DNA from: an uncultured Pelagibacteraceae bacterium
GTDB lineage: Bacteria; Pseudomonadota; Alphaproteobacteria; Pelagibacterales; Pelagibacteraceae
DNA: 64,000 bases
Direction: 5' to 3'
Assembly: GCA_902561765.1 (NCBI GenBank)
Contig: CACEQR010000001.1
Location: 1 to 64,000 of the forward strand
This document shows, in pieces, positions 1-9,491 of this stretch. Position 1 is the stretch's first letter; the number at the start of each line of letters is the position of its first letter. Both the position numbers and the translations under genes were made by a program. Below the pieces are notes generated by a model. It was not told where the DNA came from. It saw only the letters and a list, made by a program, of their open reading frames with translations, and made no database searches.

Positions 1-867
1 ATTATAGTTGCTAAAGAAAAAATTGTTAAACAAAGATTAAAAGAAATTGGATATGGAAAAAATCTTGATATTAAAATCGTTAATTCAACTGATAAGAAAA
101 TGAGAGATAAATATGTAAAGTTTCTCTTTGAGAAAATGCATAGAAAGCAAGGTCTTCTTGAAAGAGATTGTGATAGAATGATCAGAAATGACAGAGTAAT
201 TTGGTCATCTTGTATGGTTGAATGTGGAGATGCAGACGCAATGGTTACAGGAAATACAAGACGATACTCCCAATCATTAGAAAAAATTAAAAAAGTAATA
301 CCACCTCGAGAGGGTGAAATAATGTTTGGCTTAAATATGGTAGTTAGTAAAGGGAAAACAGTATTTATTGGAGATACATCTGTAAATGAATATCCAACAT
401 CTGAAGAATTGGCTGATATTGCAGTCTCAGCGGCAAGAGTTGTAAGACTATTTGGATTTAATCCAAAAGTAGCTTTCTTATCTCATTCAACGTTTGGTCA
501 ACCTATAACAAGTAGAACTAAACATATAAGAGATGCTGTAGAATTATTAAAAAAAAGAAAGGTAGATTTTAAATTTGATGGCGACATGCAACCTGATGTA
601 GCTCTTGATGAGGAATACTCTGATTTGTACCCATTTTCAGAAATAGTCGGGAATGCAAATATTTTAATAATGCCTGGCCAACATAGTGCAGCTATATCCT
701 ATAAAATTATGAAAACTTTAGGCGGTGCTAAAGTTATTGGTCCACTGTTAATAGGTCTTGCACAACCTATTGAAATTGCTCCATTAAGATCTTCCACATC
801 TGAAATACTAAATTTAGCTTCTGTTGCCGCTTATTCAGCTGGAGTAATAGATTACAAAAAAAAATAA
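1..867 (+). CDS. maeB: NADP-dependent malic enzyme, C-terminal part (partial at window start)
   Basis: The frame is open from base 1, so the ATG at 100 is internal and the gene begins outside the window; 288 residues are visible. They match the phosphotransacetylase-like domain that follows the malic enzyme domain in large MaeB proteins, with 'PPREGEIMFGLNM' and the ending 'IAPLRSSTSEILNLASVAAY' typical of it. The full enzyme decarboxylates malate to pyruvate with NADP+; the PTA-like tail is usually regulatory and not catalytic. A stand-alone phosphotransacetylase is less likely because of these MaeB-type features, but the malic domain itself cannot be seen. Confidence 0.85.
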   Translation: MIVAKEKIVKQRLKEIGYGKNLDIKIVNSTDKKMRDKYVKFLFEKMHRKQGLLERDCDRMIRNDRVIWSSCMVECGDADAMVTGNTRRYSQSLEKIKKVIPPREGEIMFGLNMVVSKGKTVFIGDTSVNEYPTSEELADIAVSAARVVRLFGFNPKVAFLSHSTFGQPITSRTKHIRDAVELLKKRKVDFKFDGDMQPDVALDEEYSDLYPFSEIVGNANILIMPGQHSAAISYKIMKTLGGAKVIGPLLIGLAQPIEIAPLRSSTSEILNLASVAAYSAGVIDYKKK

Positions 868-874
868 AAAAATA

Positions 875-1468
875 TTATTTTTTAACTACTCTTAAATCAT
901 CAACTAAAAAAATACTAGTTGTTACATCTTTAACATCCAAAATTTGTTTTGCCTCTTTAGTCACCTCATCTCTCTCGGTTTTATTTTGAGATATTCCATA
1001 GATATAAATTTTCTTTTTATAAGTATCGATATTATAATTAACTGATTTAATTTTTTTATTACTAATTAGAGCTGCTCTTAGCTGTGAAGTTATAAGTAAA
1101 TCTTTTGCAGATCTTTTAAAATCAAATTTTTCTTTAATTTGTAAATCATTATTAACTGATCTAGCACCTTTTATTTCCCAAGCTAACTTTGTAAGTTTAA
1201 GTTTATCCTCAACCGAATTTACTTTTCCCGTAAGAAATATTCTTCCATCTAAAATTTTTGTTTTTACAGAAATAATGTACCTTTTGTCTGTAGATAATAA
1301 TTTTGCTCTTAAATTTTGTTGCATTATGGAATCGTCTATTTGTGTGCCAAAACTCCTTGGATCTAATGCAATTGAAACTCCAGTTCCCAAAACGCCTGTG
1401 GAAGAGTAGCCAACACATCCTGTGAGAATTAAAAAACTTATAAGTATTATAATTTTTTTAATTCTCAT
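875..1468 (-). CDS. BON-domain lipoprotein (DolP/YraP-like)
   Basis: A 197-residue protein with a signal peptide and lipobox 'LTGC' near residue 18, so it is probably a lipoprotein. Two BON-type repeats follow (about residues 50-112 and 120-190), each with an alternating beta pattern such as 'ILDGRIFLTGKVNSVEDK'. BON proteins bind phospholipid and act in the envelope; DolP/YraP is the E. coli relative. Its start overlaps the end of rsmI by 11 bases, so the two are probably co-transcribed. The rsmI / LpoA-like / BON neighbourhood resembles the yraL-yraM-yraP region of E. coli, which supports the call. Confidence 0.75.
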   Translation of the reverse strand: MRIKKIIILISFLILTGCVGYSSTGVLGTGVSIALDPRSFGTQIDDSIMQQNLRAKLLSTDKRYIISVKTKILDGRIFLTGKVNSVEDKLKLTKLAWEIKGARSVNNDLQIKEKFDFKRSAKDLLITSQLRAALISNKKIKSVNYNIDTYKKKIYIYGISQNKTERDEVTKEAKQILDVKDVTTSIFLVDDLRVVKK

Positions 1469-2309
1469 TCTTAATTTCTAGACAATATTTATATACAAAT
1501 TTTTTTGAAATATCTCTATCTTCAGAAACTTTTTTTACAATATCTTTAATAGACATATTTTTAATTAATTTTTTAATTAATTTTTTATCTGATTCTTCAA
1601 GTTCTTTGAAACTTAAATTTTCTTTTTTTGGTTCAGAAATAACCACAGTTATCTCACCTTTTCTTGAGAAATTTAAATTCGTTAATTCTTCTATTGGGGT
1701 TCTAATATATTCTTCGTGATATTTCGTAATTTCTCTACAAATTAAAATATCTCTATTTAAAAAATATTCTTTAATTTCATTAATTTTTTTATTTAGTTTA
1801 TTGGGTGATATGAAAAATACAATTGATCCATTTAACAATGATAAATTTTTAAATAATTTTTTAACTTGATTTTGTTTTTCAGGTAGAAATCCACAAAAAT
1901 AGAAATTATCAGAGAAACCACTTATTGATATTGCAGTGCTTACCGCTGAAGCACCAGGGATTGGAAAAATATCTATTCCATTTTTCACACACTCTTTAAT
2001 TAAAATTCTACCAGGATCCGATACTGCTGGAGTTCCTGCATCCGAAATTAATGATATTACTTTTCTATTTTTTAGAAGTTCTAATACTTTCTCTAAATTT
2101 TTATTTTCATTAAATTTATGATTTGAAATAATTTTTTTATTTATTTCAAATTTTTGAAGAATTTTTTTAGAAACTCTTGTATCTTCACATAAAATTAAAT
2201 CTGACTGCTTTAAAGTCTCAATAGCTCTTAAAGTAATATCACCCATATTACCTATAGGTGTAGCAACACAATATAGCCCAGGTTTAAATTTATTATTATT
2301 TACATTCAT
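1458..2309 (-). CDS. rsmI: 16S rRNA (cytidine(1402)-2'-O)-methyltransferase RsmI
   Basis: A 283-residue SAM-dependent tetrapyrrole-methylase-fold protein. It has the family start 'GLYCVATPIGNMGDITLRA', the 'CEDTRVSKKIL' motif, 'SDAGTPAVSDPG' and 'PIPGASAVSTA', all hallmarks of RsmI, and the normal family length. It methylates the ribose of C1402 in the decoding centre of 16S rRNA. It is divergent from the LpoA-like gene with only 36 bases between them and leads into the BON lipoprotein gene on its own strand. Confidence 0.95.
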   Translation of the reverse strand: MNVNNNKFKPGLYCVATPIGNMGDITLRAIETLKQSDLILCEDTRVSKKILQKFEINKKIISNHKFNENKNLEKVLELLKNRKVISLISDAGTPAVSDPGRILIKECVKNGIDIFPIPGASAVSTAISISGFSDNFYFCGFLPEKQNQVKKLFKNLSLLNGSIVFFISPNKLNKKINEIKEYFLNRDILICREITKYHEEYIRTPIEELTNLNFSRKGEITVVISEPKKENLSFKELEESDKKLIKKLIKNMSIKDIVKKVSEDRDISKKFVYKYCLEIKNEN

Positions 2310-2345
2310 ATGAATAATTTATTTAAATATATTATTAAAACCTAA

Positions 2346-3497
2346 ATGAAAACTTTTATTAAATTAATAATATTTGTAGCCATAACTATATGTGCATTTA
2401 ATCAAAGCACATATGCACAAGAAAAGATTAAAATTGGACTAATCGTTCCTTTAAGTGGCGATAATTTTTTAATTGGAGAAAAAATTATTAAATCAATAAG
2501 AATGGCGATAAATAAAATAAATGATGAAAAAATTGAAATAATTCCTAGAGATACAAAATCAAATCCAATTGATACACTAAAAGTATCCAAAGATTTATAT
2601 CAAGAAGGTGTAAGAATAATAATAGGGCCGGTATTTAATGAAAGTACTAAATATCTTGATGAGCTTGAAGAAGTAACTTTTATTTCATTTACAAATAAGT
2701 TAATTGATAATCCGAAAAATGTTATAAGTGCAGGAGTAAATGCTATATCGCAATTACAAACAATTAAAAAATTTAATGATAAAAATAATTTATCAAAAAG
2801 TATTTTTTTGATTCCAAGATCTGAATTTAAAAAAGAAATAGAAATTGCAATAAATAAAACAAATATAAAGCATAAAAAGGTATTCTATTATGATAGAGAG
2901 CCTACAAAACTTACTAAACAAATTGAAGATTTAACAAACTATCAATTAAGAAAAAAAAATCTTGAAGATGAAATAAAGAGATTAGAGGGCTTATCTTTCA
3001 AAGATAAAGAAAGAAAAATACAAAATTTAAAAAAAAAAGACTCGCTTGGTAATATTGATTTTGACTCTGTTGTAATTGCTGATTTTGACGAAAATTTAAA
3101 AAGTGTTGCCACATCACTTCTTTATACAGATGTGTCTTCAAAAAGAATTTCATATATAACCTTAAATCAGTGGTTTGATGAAAGCCTTTTAAAAGAAACC
3201 TCATTACATCCAATATACTTTCCATCAATTAATAAAAAAAATTATGAATTATTTATGAATAATTTTAAAAAAACTTATGACCTTAGTGGAGATCAGCTTT
3301 CATTTTTAAGTTATGATTTATTTGGTCTGGTTTATTTTTTAATTTATAAAAATGATTTTAAAGTTTCAAAAAAAATATTTTATAAAAAAAATAAATTTAA
3401 AGGAAAAATTGGAGTGTTTGAAATTAACAAAAATACTATTACTCATCAACTAAACTTTTATAGTATTGAAAATAATAAATTTAAAAAAATTTTTTAA
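2346..3497 (+). CDS. Periplasmic binding-protein-like lipid/PBP activator (LpoA-like)
   Basis: A 383-residue exported protein: an N-terminal hydrophobic signal ending near 'STYAQ' is followed by a type 1 periplasmic-binding fold ('KIGLIVPLSGDNFLIGE'). A lysine- and glutamate-rich insert lies around residues 195-235. Next to rsmI such proteins are usually penicillin-binding protein activators of the LpoA family, although the TPR half of E. coli LpoA is absent. A branched-chain amino-acid binding protein is the alternative, but no ABC transporter genes lie nearby. The 3' end overlaps the convergent rdgB by 17 bases. Confidence 0.6.
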   Translation: MKTFIKLIIFVAITICAFNQSTYAQEKIKIGLIVPLSGDNFLIGEKIIKSIRMAINKINDEKIEIIPRDTKSNPIDTLKVSKDLYQEGVRIIIGPVFNESTKYLDELEEVTFISFTNKLIDNPKNVISAGVNAISQLQTIKKFNDKNNLSKSIFLIPRSEFKKEIEIAINKTNIKHKKVFYYDREPTKLTKQIEDLTNYQLRKKNLEDEIKRLEGLSFKDKERKIQNLKKKDSLGNIDFDSVVIADFDENLKSVATSLLYTDVSSKRISYITLNQWFDESLLKETSLHPIYFPSINKKNYELFMNNFKKTYDLSGDQLSFLSYDLFGLVYFLIYKNDFKVSKKIFYKKNKFKGKIGVFEINKNTITHQLNFYSIENNKFKKIF

Positions 3498-4083
3498 TTT
3501 TTTTAAACGCATTAAAACGGTGATCAATTCTGTATTTTTTTTGAGGTTCTATTTCTGCGAAGGTTAACTTTTTTCCTTTTGGAATGAAAATTGGATCATA
3601 ACCAAAGCCATTTTTTCCTTTTTTAGAATTGGATATTCGACCTTCTATTTTGCCAGTTTTACTTATAAATTTTCCATTTGGCCAAAATATTGTCAGTACA
3701 CAAATAAATCGTGCCTTAATTTTCTTTTTTTTCCAATTTTTGTCTTTTTTAAAAATTTCACGATAAACTTTTTTAATAGCTAAATTAAAATTTCTTTTTT
3801 TTCCGGACCAATCTGCTGAGTATATACCTGGTGCTTTATTTAAAATATCAATCTCAATTCCAGAATCGTCAGATAAACAAATTTTATTTGTTTTTTTGGA
3901 AAAATATTTGGCTTTTAAAAGTGAATTTTCTTGAAATGAAATTCCTGTCTCTCTAGGACTTTTTATTTTAAAGTCTAAATTTGAATAGATTTTTAAGTTT
4001 TTGGGTAATAGATCAGCTATTTCCTTAAGTTTTCCTTTATTATTTGAACCAATGAATATTTCTTTAATTTTTTTTTTAGGCAT
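3481..4083 (-). CDS. rdgB: Non-canonical purine NTP pyrophosphatase (RdgB/HAM1)
   Basis: A 200-residue Ham1-family protein with 'GSNNKGKLKEI' at the N terminus, the acidic 'SDDSGIEID' motif, 'GFGYDPIF' and the C-terminal 'DHR' motif. It hydrolyses dITP, XTP and ITP to the monophosphates and keeps deaminated purines out of DNA. It is convergent with the LpoA-like gene and divergent from grpE. In many alphaproteobacteria rdgB lies next to grpE or hrcA, which fits here. Confidence 0.93.
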   Translation of the reverse strand: MPKKKIKEIFIGSNNKGKLKEIADLLPKNLKIYSNLDFKIKSPRETGISFQENSLLKAKYFSKKTNKICLSDDSGIEIDILNKAPGIYSADWSGKKRNFNLAIKKVYREIFKKDKNWKKKKIKARFICVLTIFWPNGKFISKTGKIEGRISNSKKGKNGFGYDPIFIPKGKKLTFAEIEPQKKYRIDHRFNAFKKIKKFF

Positions 4084-4119
4084 CTAGAAATTACGTATTT
4101 TCTTACCATATAAAGATAT

Positions 4120-4770
4120 ATGGACAAGGAAGAATTAAAAGAAAAAACAGAAAATATCACTAATACAGATAGTATTTCTGATGAAGAAGATAAAGCAAAA
4201 GAAGAATTAAACCAAAAGGATGGGGAAGAAAGTTCAAATGTAGAAAAAGAAGAAGAAAAGAAATTAACGCCAGAGGAAGAAATAGAAACACTTAAAGATA
4301 AGTTGGCAAGAACATTTGCTGAAATGGAAAACCAGAGAAGAAGATTTGAAAAAGAAAAAGATGATGCATATGAATATGGAGGATATTCTTTCGCAAAAGA
4401 GGCCTTAAACCTCCTCGATAATCTCGAAAGATCGAAAGCTGCATTAGAGAATGATGATAATTTAAAAAATACAGAAGCACTAAAAAAAATAGTAGATCAC
4501 TTAAATATTATAAATGACGATATGTTATCTATTTTCAAAAAAAATAATATTGAGCCTATTAAATCAATCGATCAAAAACTCGACCCAAATCTTCATCAAG
4601 CAATGATGGAAATAGAAGATGAGTCAAAAGAACCAGGAACGATTGTTCAAGAAATTCAGAAAGGTTTTATGATGAAGGACAGATTATTAAGACCTTCTTT
4701 AGTAGGAGTTTCAAAAAGAAAAGTGGAAGAAATCAATAAAAATGAGCAAAAAGATGAAAAAAGTCAGTAA
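4120..4770 (+). CDS. grpE: Nucleotide exchange factor GrpE
   Basis: A 216-residue protein with a long, very acidic coiled-coil N terminus (to about residue 60) followed by the GrpE core 'LARTFAEMENQRRRFEKEK' and the C-terminal beta domain ending 'GFMMKDRLLRPSLVGVSK'. It releases ADP from DnaK and sets the chaperone cycle. It is the first gene of grpE-dnaK-dnaJ; dnaK follows after 77 bases. Confidence 0.96.
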   Translation: MDKEELKEKTENITNTDSISDEEDKAKEELNQKDGEESSNVEKEEEKKLTPEEEIETLKDKLARTFAEMENQRRRFEKEKDDAYEYGGYSFAKEALNLLDNLERSKAALENDDNLKNTEALKKIVDHLNIINDDMLSIFKKNNIEPIKSIDQKLDPNLHQAMMEIEDESKEPGTIVQEIQKGFMMKDRLLRPSLVGVSKRKVEEINKNEQKDEKSQ

Positions 4771-4847
4771 AAACGGTAAAAATTTAAATTTTATAGGCGG
4801 TTGTAGTCTAAAAATAAGCACTTATATGATCGAAAGGTAATGCAATT
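4771..4847 (+). promoter_or_regulatory. Intergenic region before dnaK with a weak promoter candidate
   Basis: This 77-base gap is the longest inside the chaperone operon. It contains TTGTAG and, 15 bases on, TTATAT (or TATATG with 16), which could be -35 and -10 elements for separate dnaK transcription. The match to a heat-shock consensus is not clear. The assignment is tentative. Confidence 0.25.
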
Positions 4848-6767
4848 ATGAGCAAAGTAATAGGAATAGATTTAGGAACAACAAATTCTTGTGTAGCAGT
4901 AATGGAGGGTACGCAAGCAAAAGTTTTAGAGAACGCCGAAGGTGCAAGAACAACGCCGTCAGTTGTTGCATTTTCAGAAAATGATGAAAAGTTAATTGGT
5001 CAACCAGCAAAAAGGCAAGCAGTAACTAATCCTGAAAATACAATATTTGCTGTCAAAAGATTGATAGGAAGAAATTTTGATGATCCATCAGTTAAGAAGG
5101 ATGTAGAAACTGCTCCATTTAAAATCGTTAACTCAGAGAAAGGAGATGCATGGATTGAAGCTAAAGGAAATAAATATTCTCCTTCTCAAATTTCAGCTTT
5201 TACTCTTCAAAAAATGAAAGAGACTGCTGAAAAATATTTAGGTCAAGAGGTTTCTCAGGCTGTAATAACTGTTCCAGCTTATTTTAATGATGCACAAAGA
5301 CAAGCTACTAAAGATGCTGGAAAAATTGCAGGTTTAGAAGTTTTAAGAATTATAAATGAGCCAACAGCAGCTTCACTTGCTTATGGCTTAGATAAAAAAA
5401 CAAATAAGAAAATTGCTGTTTATGATTTAGGTGGAGGAACTTTTGATGTTTCTATACTTGAACTAGGTGATGGAGTTTTTGAGGTTAAATCAACAAATGG
5501 TGACACATTCTTAGGTGGAGAAGATTTTGATAACACGATCGTAGAATATTTACTGTCAGAGTTTAAAAAAGAAAACGGTATCGATCTAAAATCTGACAAA
5601 TTAGCTTTACAAAGACTAAAAGAGTCTGCGGAAAAAGCAAAAATTGAATTATCTTCAGCTGCACAAACCGAAATTAACTTACCATTTATAACTGCAGATA
5701 AAACTGGTCCAAAACATATTAATATGAAAATGACTAGAGCAAAACTTGAGGCACTTGTCGAAGACCTTATTTCTAGAACAATTCCACCATGTGAAACAGC
5801 TCTTAAAGATGCTGGACTAAATGCGAGTGAAATTGAAGAAGTAATACTTGTTGGTGGAATGACAAGAATGCCTAAAGTTATTGAAGAAGTAAAAAACTTT
5901 TTTGGTAAGGAACCAAACAAATCTGTAAATCCTGATGAAGTTGTAGCAATGGGTGCTGCGATTCAGGCTGGAGTATTACAAGGTGACGTCAAAGATGTAT
6001 TATTACTTGATGTGACACCACTTTCACTTGGTATAGAAACTTTAGGTGGAGTTTCAACTAAATTGATAGAAAAAAATACAACAATACCAACAAAAAAAAG
6101 CCAAGTTTTTTCAACAGCGGAAGATAACCAACCTGCAGTTTCAATAAGGGTTTTGCAAGGTGAGAGAGATATGGCTTCAGATAACAAAGTTTTAGGGAAC
6201 TTTGAACTAGTAGGTATTGCTCCTGCACCTAGAGGTGTGCCTCAAATTGAAGTTACTTTTGATATAGATGCAAATGGAATTGTAAATGTTTCTGCAAAAG
6301 ATAAGGGAACTGGTAAAGAACAAAAAATTCAGATTCAGGCCTCAGGTGGATTAAGTGAGGATGAAATTAATCAAATGGTTAAAGATGCTGAGACAAATAA
6401 AGAAGCTGATAAAAAGAAAAGAGAGGCGGTTGATGCTAGAAATCAAGCAGATACTTTGCTTCATTCTACTGAAAAGAATTTAAAAGAACACGGTAGTAAA
6501 GTTTCTGATGCAGATAAGAAAGCTATCGAAGATGCATCTGCTAATGTAAGAAATGCATTAAAAGGAACTGATGTAGAGGAAATTAAGAAGAAAACTCAAG
6601 ATTTGGTTCAAGCTTCTATGAAATTAGGAGAAGCTATTTACAAATCACAACAAAGTACTAAACCTGGCGATGCACCTAAAGATGCAAAAGATGAAGGGAA
6701 AAAAGACGATAATGTTGTTGATGCAGACTTTGAAGAAGTAAAAGAAGATAAAGAAAAGAGCGCCTAA
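4848..6767 (+). CDS. dnaK: Chaperone DnaK (Hsp70)
   Basis: A 639-residue Hsp70 of normal length. The ATPase begins '[17 protein letters not shown]', with phosphate-2 loop '[16 protein letters not shown]' and adenosine motif '[12 protein letters not shown]'. The linker '[13 protein letters not shown]' leads to the substrate-binding domain, and the tail ends in an acidic '[11 protein letters not shown]'. It folds and refolds proteins with DnaJ and GrpE, whose genes flank it. Confidence 0.98.
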   Translation: MSKVIGIDLGTTNSCVAVMEGTQAKVLENAEGARTTPSVVAFSENDEKLIGQPAKRQAVTNPENTIFAVKRLIGRNFDDPSVKKDVETAPFKIVNSEKGDAWIEAKGNKYSPSQISAFTLQKMKETAEKYLGQEVSQAVITVPAYFNDAQRQATKDAGKIAGLEVLRIINEPTAASLAYGLDKKTNKKIAVYDLGGGTFDVSILELGDGVFEVKSTNGDTFLGGEDFDNTIVEYLLSEFKKENGIDLKSDKLALQRLKESAEKAKIELSSAAQTEINLPFITADKTGPKHINMKMTRAKLEALVEDLISRTIPPCETALKDAGLNASEIEEVILVGGMTRMPKVIEEVKNFFGKEPNKSVNPDEVVAMGAAIQAGVLQGDVKDVLLLDVTPLSLGIETLGGVSTKLIEKNTTIPTKKSQVFSTAEDNQPAVSIRVLQGERDMASDNKVLGNFELVGIAPAPRGVPQIEVTFDIDANGIVNVSAKDKGTGKEQKIQIQASGGLSEDEINQMVKDAETNKEADKKKREAVDARNQADTLLHSTEKNLKEHGSKVSDADKKAIEDASANVRNALKGTDVEEIKKKTQDLVQASMKLGEAIYKSQQSTKPGDAPKDAKDEGKKDDNVVDADFEEVKEDKEKSA

Positions 6768-6795
6768 ACTATCAACCATTTGTCTATAACTAGTT

Positions 6796-7923
6796 ATGGC
6801 AAAAAGAGATTATTACGAAGTATTAGGTGTTGAAAAAAGTGCTAGCTCAGATCAAATAAAAGCAGCTTACAGAAAACAAGCAGTCAAATATCATCCTGAT
6901 AAAAATAAAGGCGACAAAGGAGCTGAGGAAAAATTTAAAGAAGCTTCTGAAGCGTATCACGTTTTGTCAAACTCAGAGAGAAAACAAAATTATGACAATT
7001 TTGGACATGCAGCTTTTGAAAATGGCGGAGGTGGCAGAGGAGGTTTTGGAAACTTTGATTTTTCTGGCTCTTTCTCAGATATTTTTGAGGACTTTTTTGG
7101 AGAAGGTTTTGGTGGAGGTGGAAGAAGATCAAGAAGATCTAATAATAGAGGGTCAGATTTGAGATACGATCTCTCAATAAGCCTAGAGGAGGCATACACT
7201 GGAAAAAAACAAGATATTAAATTTTCAACATCTGAAAGATGTGATACATGCAGCGGTTCAGGATCAAAACCTGGCCATAACGCAAGTTCCTGTTCAATGT
7301 GTGGTGGTCACGGACAAGTTCGATCTAGTCAAGGTTTTTTTACAGTTCAGCAAACATGCCCACAATGTGCAGGATCTGGTGAAGAAATAACACATCCATG
7401 CTCAAGTTGTAGTGGTCAAGGAAAAAAACAAGCAAGTAAGAGACTTTCAGTAACTATTCCTAAGGGAGTTGATGATGGTACCAGAATAAGATTATCAGGC
7501 AAAGGTGAAGCAGGTTCTAGAGGAGCAAGCAATGGTGATCTTTATTTGTTTATCAATGTTGAGTCTCATGAACTTTTTAAACGATCGGAAGTGAATTTAT
7601 TTTTTGAATTTCCTATTTCTTTTACAGATGCAGCATTAGGAACAACTATTGAAATACCTACTATAGATGGAGGAAAAGCAAAAATAAAAATTCCAGATGG
7701 GACTCAAAGTGGAAAACAATTTAGATTGAAGGGTAAAGGAATGCCATTTATGAGAAGAGGAGACTATGGAGATTTATATGTACAAGTAAATACAGAAGTT
7801 CCAGTATCTTTAAATAAAGAACAAAAAGAATTACTTGAGAAATTTAGAAAAATTGAAAATGAAAGATCAAATCCGAGTATTAAAAAGTTTTTTCAAAAAG
7901 CAAAAAATTTCTGGAAAAATTAA
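6796..7923 (+). CDS. dnaJ: Chaperone DnaJ (Hsp40)
   Basis: A 375-residue class A J-protein. The J domain carries HPD at residues 33-35, then a Gly/Phe-rich segment, four zinc-binding CxxCxGxG-type repeats ('CDTCSGSG', 'CSMCGGHG', 'CPQCAGSG', 'CSSCSGQG') and the two C-terminal beta domains. It delivers unfolded clients to DnaK and stimulates its ATPase. It follows dnaK after 28 bases, and a tiny membrane-peptide ORF begins immediately after its stop codon. Confidence 0.98.
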   Translation: MAKRDYYEVLGVEKSASSDQIKAAYRKQAVKYHPDKNKGDKGAEEKFKEASEAYHVLSNSERKQNYDNFGHAAFENGGGGRGGFGNFDFSGSFSDIFEDFFGEGFGGGGRRSRRSNNRGSDLRYDLSISLEEAYTGKKQDIKFSTSERCDTCSGSGSKPGHNASSCSMCGGHGQVRSSQGFFTVQQTCPQCAGSGEEITHPCSSCSGQGKKQASKRLSVTIPKGVDDGTRIRLSGKGEAGSRGASNGDLYLFINVESHELFKRSEVNLFFEFPISFTDAALGTTIEIPTIDGGKAKIKIPDGTQSGKQFRLKGKGMPFMRRGDYGDLYVQVNTEVPVSLNKEQKELLEKFRKIENERSNPSIKKFFQKAKNFWKN

Positions 7924-8025
7924 ATGAAAAAAAAAATTAAATATATTATCTTTGGCATTGTTTATGTTTTGGCAATTTTAATATTGGGTGCTTATTTTTA
8001 CAAAGAAGGCATAGGGATAATTTAA
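7924..8025 (+). CDS. 33-residue single-span membrane peptide (small ORF)
   Basis: Absent from the ORF track because of its length. The ATG begins on the base right after the dnaJ TAA and the frame runs 33 codons: lysine start 'MKKKIKY', one hydrophobic segment of about 20 residues, then 'FYKEGIGII'. A positive N terminus plus one membrane span is a plausible micro-protein, translated by re-initiation after dnaJ. I recognise no family. It could be a chance ORF, though the hydrophobic composition and exact abutment argue modestly against this. Confidence 0.45.
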   Translation: MKKKIKYIIFGIVYVLAILILGAYFYKEGIGII

Positions 8026-8061
8026 TTGTCTTTTATAAGAAAAATATAATAAAATAATTAA

Positions 8062-8838
8062 GTGAGCAAAGTAAATTTAGCGATATCTGGTTGCATGGGA
8101 CGAATGGGCCAACAACTGGTAAAATCTTCTAGAGCAGATAAAAATTTTAAATTAACAACACTCACAGAAAATAGACTAATTAAAAAAAAAATAGCTGGCA
8201 TAAAACCTAGTTTGAATGATGAAAATTCTTTTAAAAACGTTGATTTAATTATTGATTTCACAATTCCTAAATGTACTTTTCAAATTCTTAAAATAGCTAC
8301 AAAGCTAAAAAAAAGGGTTGTTATTGGTACAACTGGATTCTCTAAAAAAGAAGAGATTTTAATTAAAAAATTTTCAAAAAAAATACCTATTTTAAAAGCT
8401 GGCAATATGAGTTTAGGTATAAATTTATTAATGTATTTAACCGAAATTGCTTCTCAAGCATTGGGTAATAATTTTTTAAGTAAAGTATATGAGGTACATC
8501 ATAAGCATAAAATAGATCATCCATCTGGAACTGCATTGATGTTGGGCAAAGGTATAGCTATTGGTAAAAATAAGGATTTTTATAATTTAATTGGAAAAAA
8601 ATATCTAAACAAAAAAAAATTTCCTTATGGAAAAAAAATTAATTTTAACTCAATTCGTAAAGGTAAAACTGTAGGTGAACACGAGGTAAAGTTTTCTAGT
8701 GGTAAGGAAATTATAACACTTAATCATGAAGCGTTTGATAGAGCTTTATATAGTGAAGGAGCTTTAACAGCTGGAAAATGGTTAATGAAAAAGAAACCTG
8801 GTTTATATTCTATGCGCGATGTTTTAAATTTTAAATGA
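8062..8838 (+). CDS. dapB: 4-hydroxy-tetrahydrodipicolinate reductase
   Basis: A 258-residue protein starting with GTG. It has the dinucleotide motif 'ISGCMGRMGQQL' and the catalytic signature 'EVHHKHKIDHPSGTAL' of DapB. It reduces hydroxy-tetrahydrodipicolinate with NAD(P)H on the way to diaminopimelate and lysine. Its TGA overlaps the ATG of nth by four bases. Normal length. Confidence 0.95.
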   Translation: MSKVNLAISGCMGRMGQQLVKSSRADKNFKLTTLTENRLIKKKIAGIKPSLNDENSFKNVDLIIDFTIPKCTFQILKIATKLKKRVVIGTTGFSKKEEILIKKFSKKIPILKAGNMSLGINLLMYLTEIASQALGNNFLSKVYEVHHKHKIDHPSGTALMLGKGIAIGKNKDFYNLIGKKYLNKKKFPYGKKINFNSIRKGKTVGEHEVKFSSGKEIITLNHEAFDRALYSEGALTAGKWLMKKKPGLYSMRDVLNFK

Positions 8839-9488
8839 GCGAAAAACAAAGAGCAAAAGTTGTTCTAAGAATTTTAAACAAAATATATCCAAAAACTCCA
8901 ATACCTCTCAAACACAAAAACATTTTTACACTTCTAGTTTCAGTACTCTTATCTGCGCAATGCACAGATGTTAACGTTAATAATGTGACTAAAAATATAT
9001 ATCCTAAATATAATAAGCCAGAACATTTTGTAAAATTAGGAAGAAGAAAAATTGAGAAACTGATTAGAAGTATTGGTATTTTTAGAATTAAAGCAAAAAG
9101 TGTTTATAATTTATCAAAAACCTTAGTTGAAAAATATAATGGAAAAGTCCCAAAAACCTTTGGAGAGTTGGAAGAATTGCCAGGAGTTGGGCATAAAACA
9201 GCTAGCGTAGTGATGTCTCAAGGATTTGGATACCCTGCTTTTCCAGTGGACACTCATATACATAGACTCGCACAACGGTGGGGTTTAACTAACGGAAAAA
9301 ACGTTGTTCAAACAGAAGAGGATCTAAAAAGGCTTTTTCCAAAAAAGTATTGGAACAAGTTACATCTTCAAATAATTTATTATGGAAGAGAATACTGTAG
9401 GGCAAGAGAGTGCTATGGTTTATCTTGTAAAATCTGTACTACTTGTTATCCTAATAGAAAAAAACCACTTAAAACAAAGAAAGCATAA
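8835..9488 (+). CDS. nth: Endonuclease III (base-excision DNA glycosylase)
   Basis: A 217-residue HhH-GPD protein with the helix-hairpin-helix 'ELPGVGHKTASVVM' followed by 'PVDTHIHRLAQRWG', which holds the catalytic Asp; the catalytic Lys lies in 'LPGVGHKTA'. It removes oxidised pyrimidines and cuts the abasic site. The C-terminal cysteines are spaced C-x9-C-x2-C-x2-C (with one additional Cys), unlike the usual C-x6-C-x2-C-x5-C of the [4Fe-4S] loop. It overlaps dapB by four bases. Confidence 0.92.
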   Translation: MSEKQRAKVVLRILNKIYPKTPIPLKHKNIFTLLVSVLLSAQCTDVNVNNVTKNIYPKYNKPEHFVKLGRRKIEKLIRSIGIFRIKAKSVYNLSKTLVEKYNGKVPKTFGELEELPGVGHKTASVVMSQGFGYPAFPVDTHIHRLAQRWGLTNGKNVVQTEEDLKRLFPKKYWNKLHLQIIYYGREYCRARECYGLSCKICTTCYPNRKKPLKTKKA

Positions 9489-9491
9489 AAA

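Noticed and set aside
2346-3497. Amino-acid ABC transporter binding protein
   Set aside because: The fold would allow it, but there are no permease or ATPase genes nearby and the rsmI neighbourhood favours an LpoA-like role.
5420-6187. Long minus-strand ORFs inside dnaK
   Set aside because: These frames are reverse shadows of dnaK codon bias, a classic artefact of Hsp70 genes.
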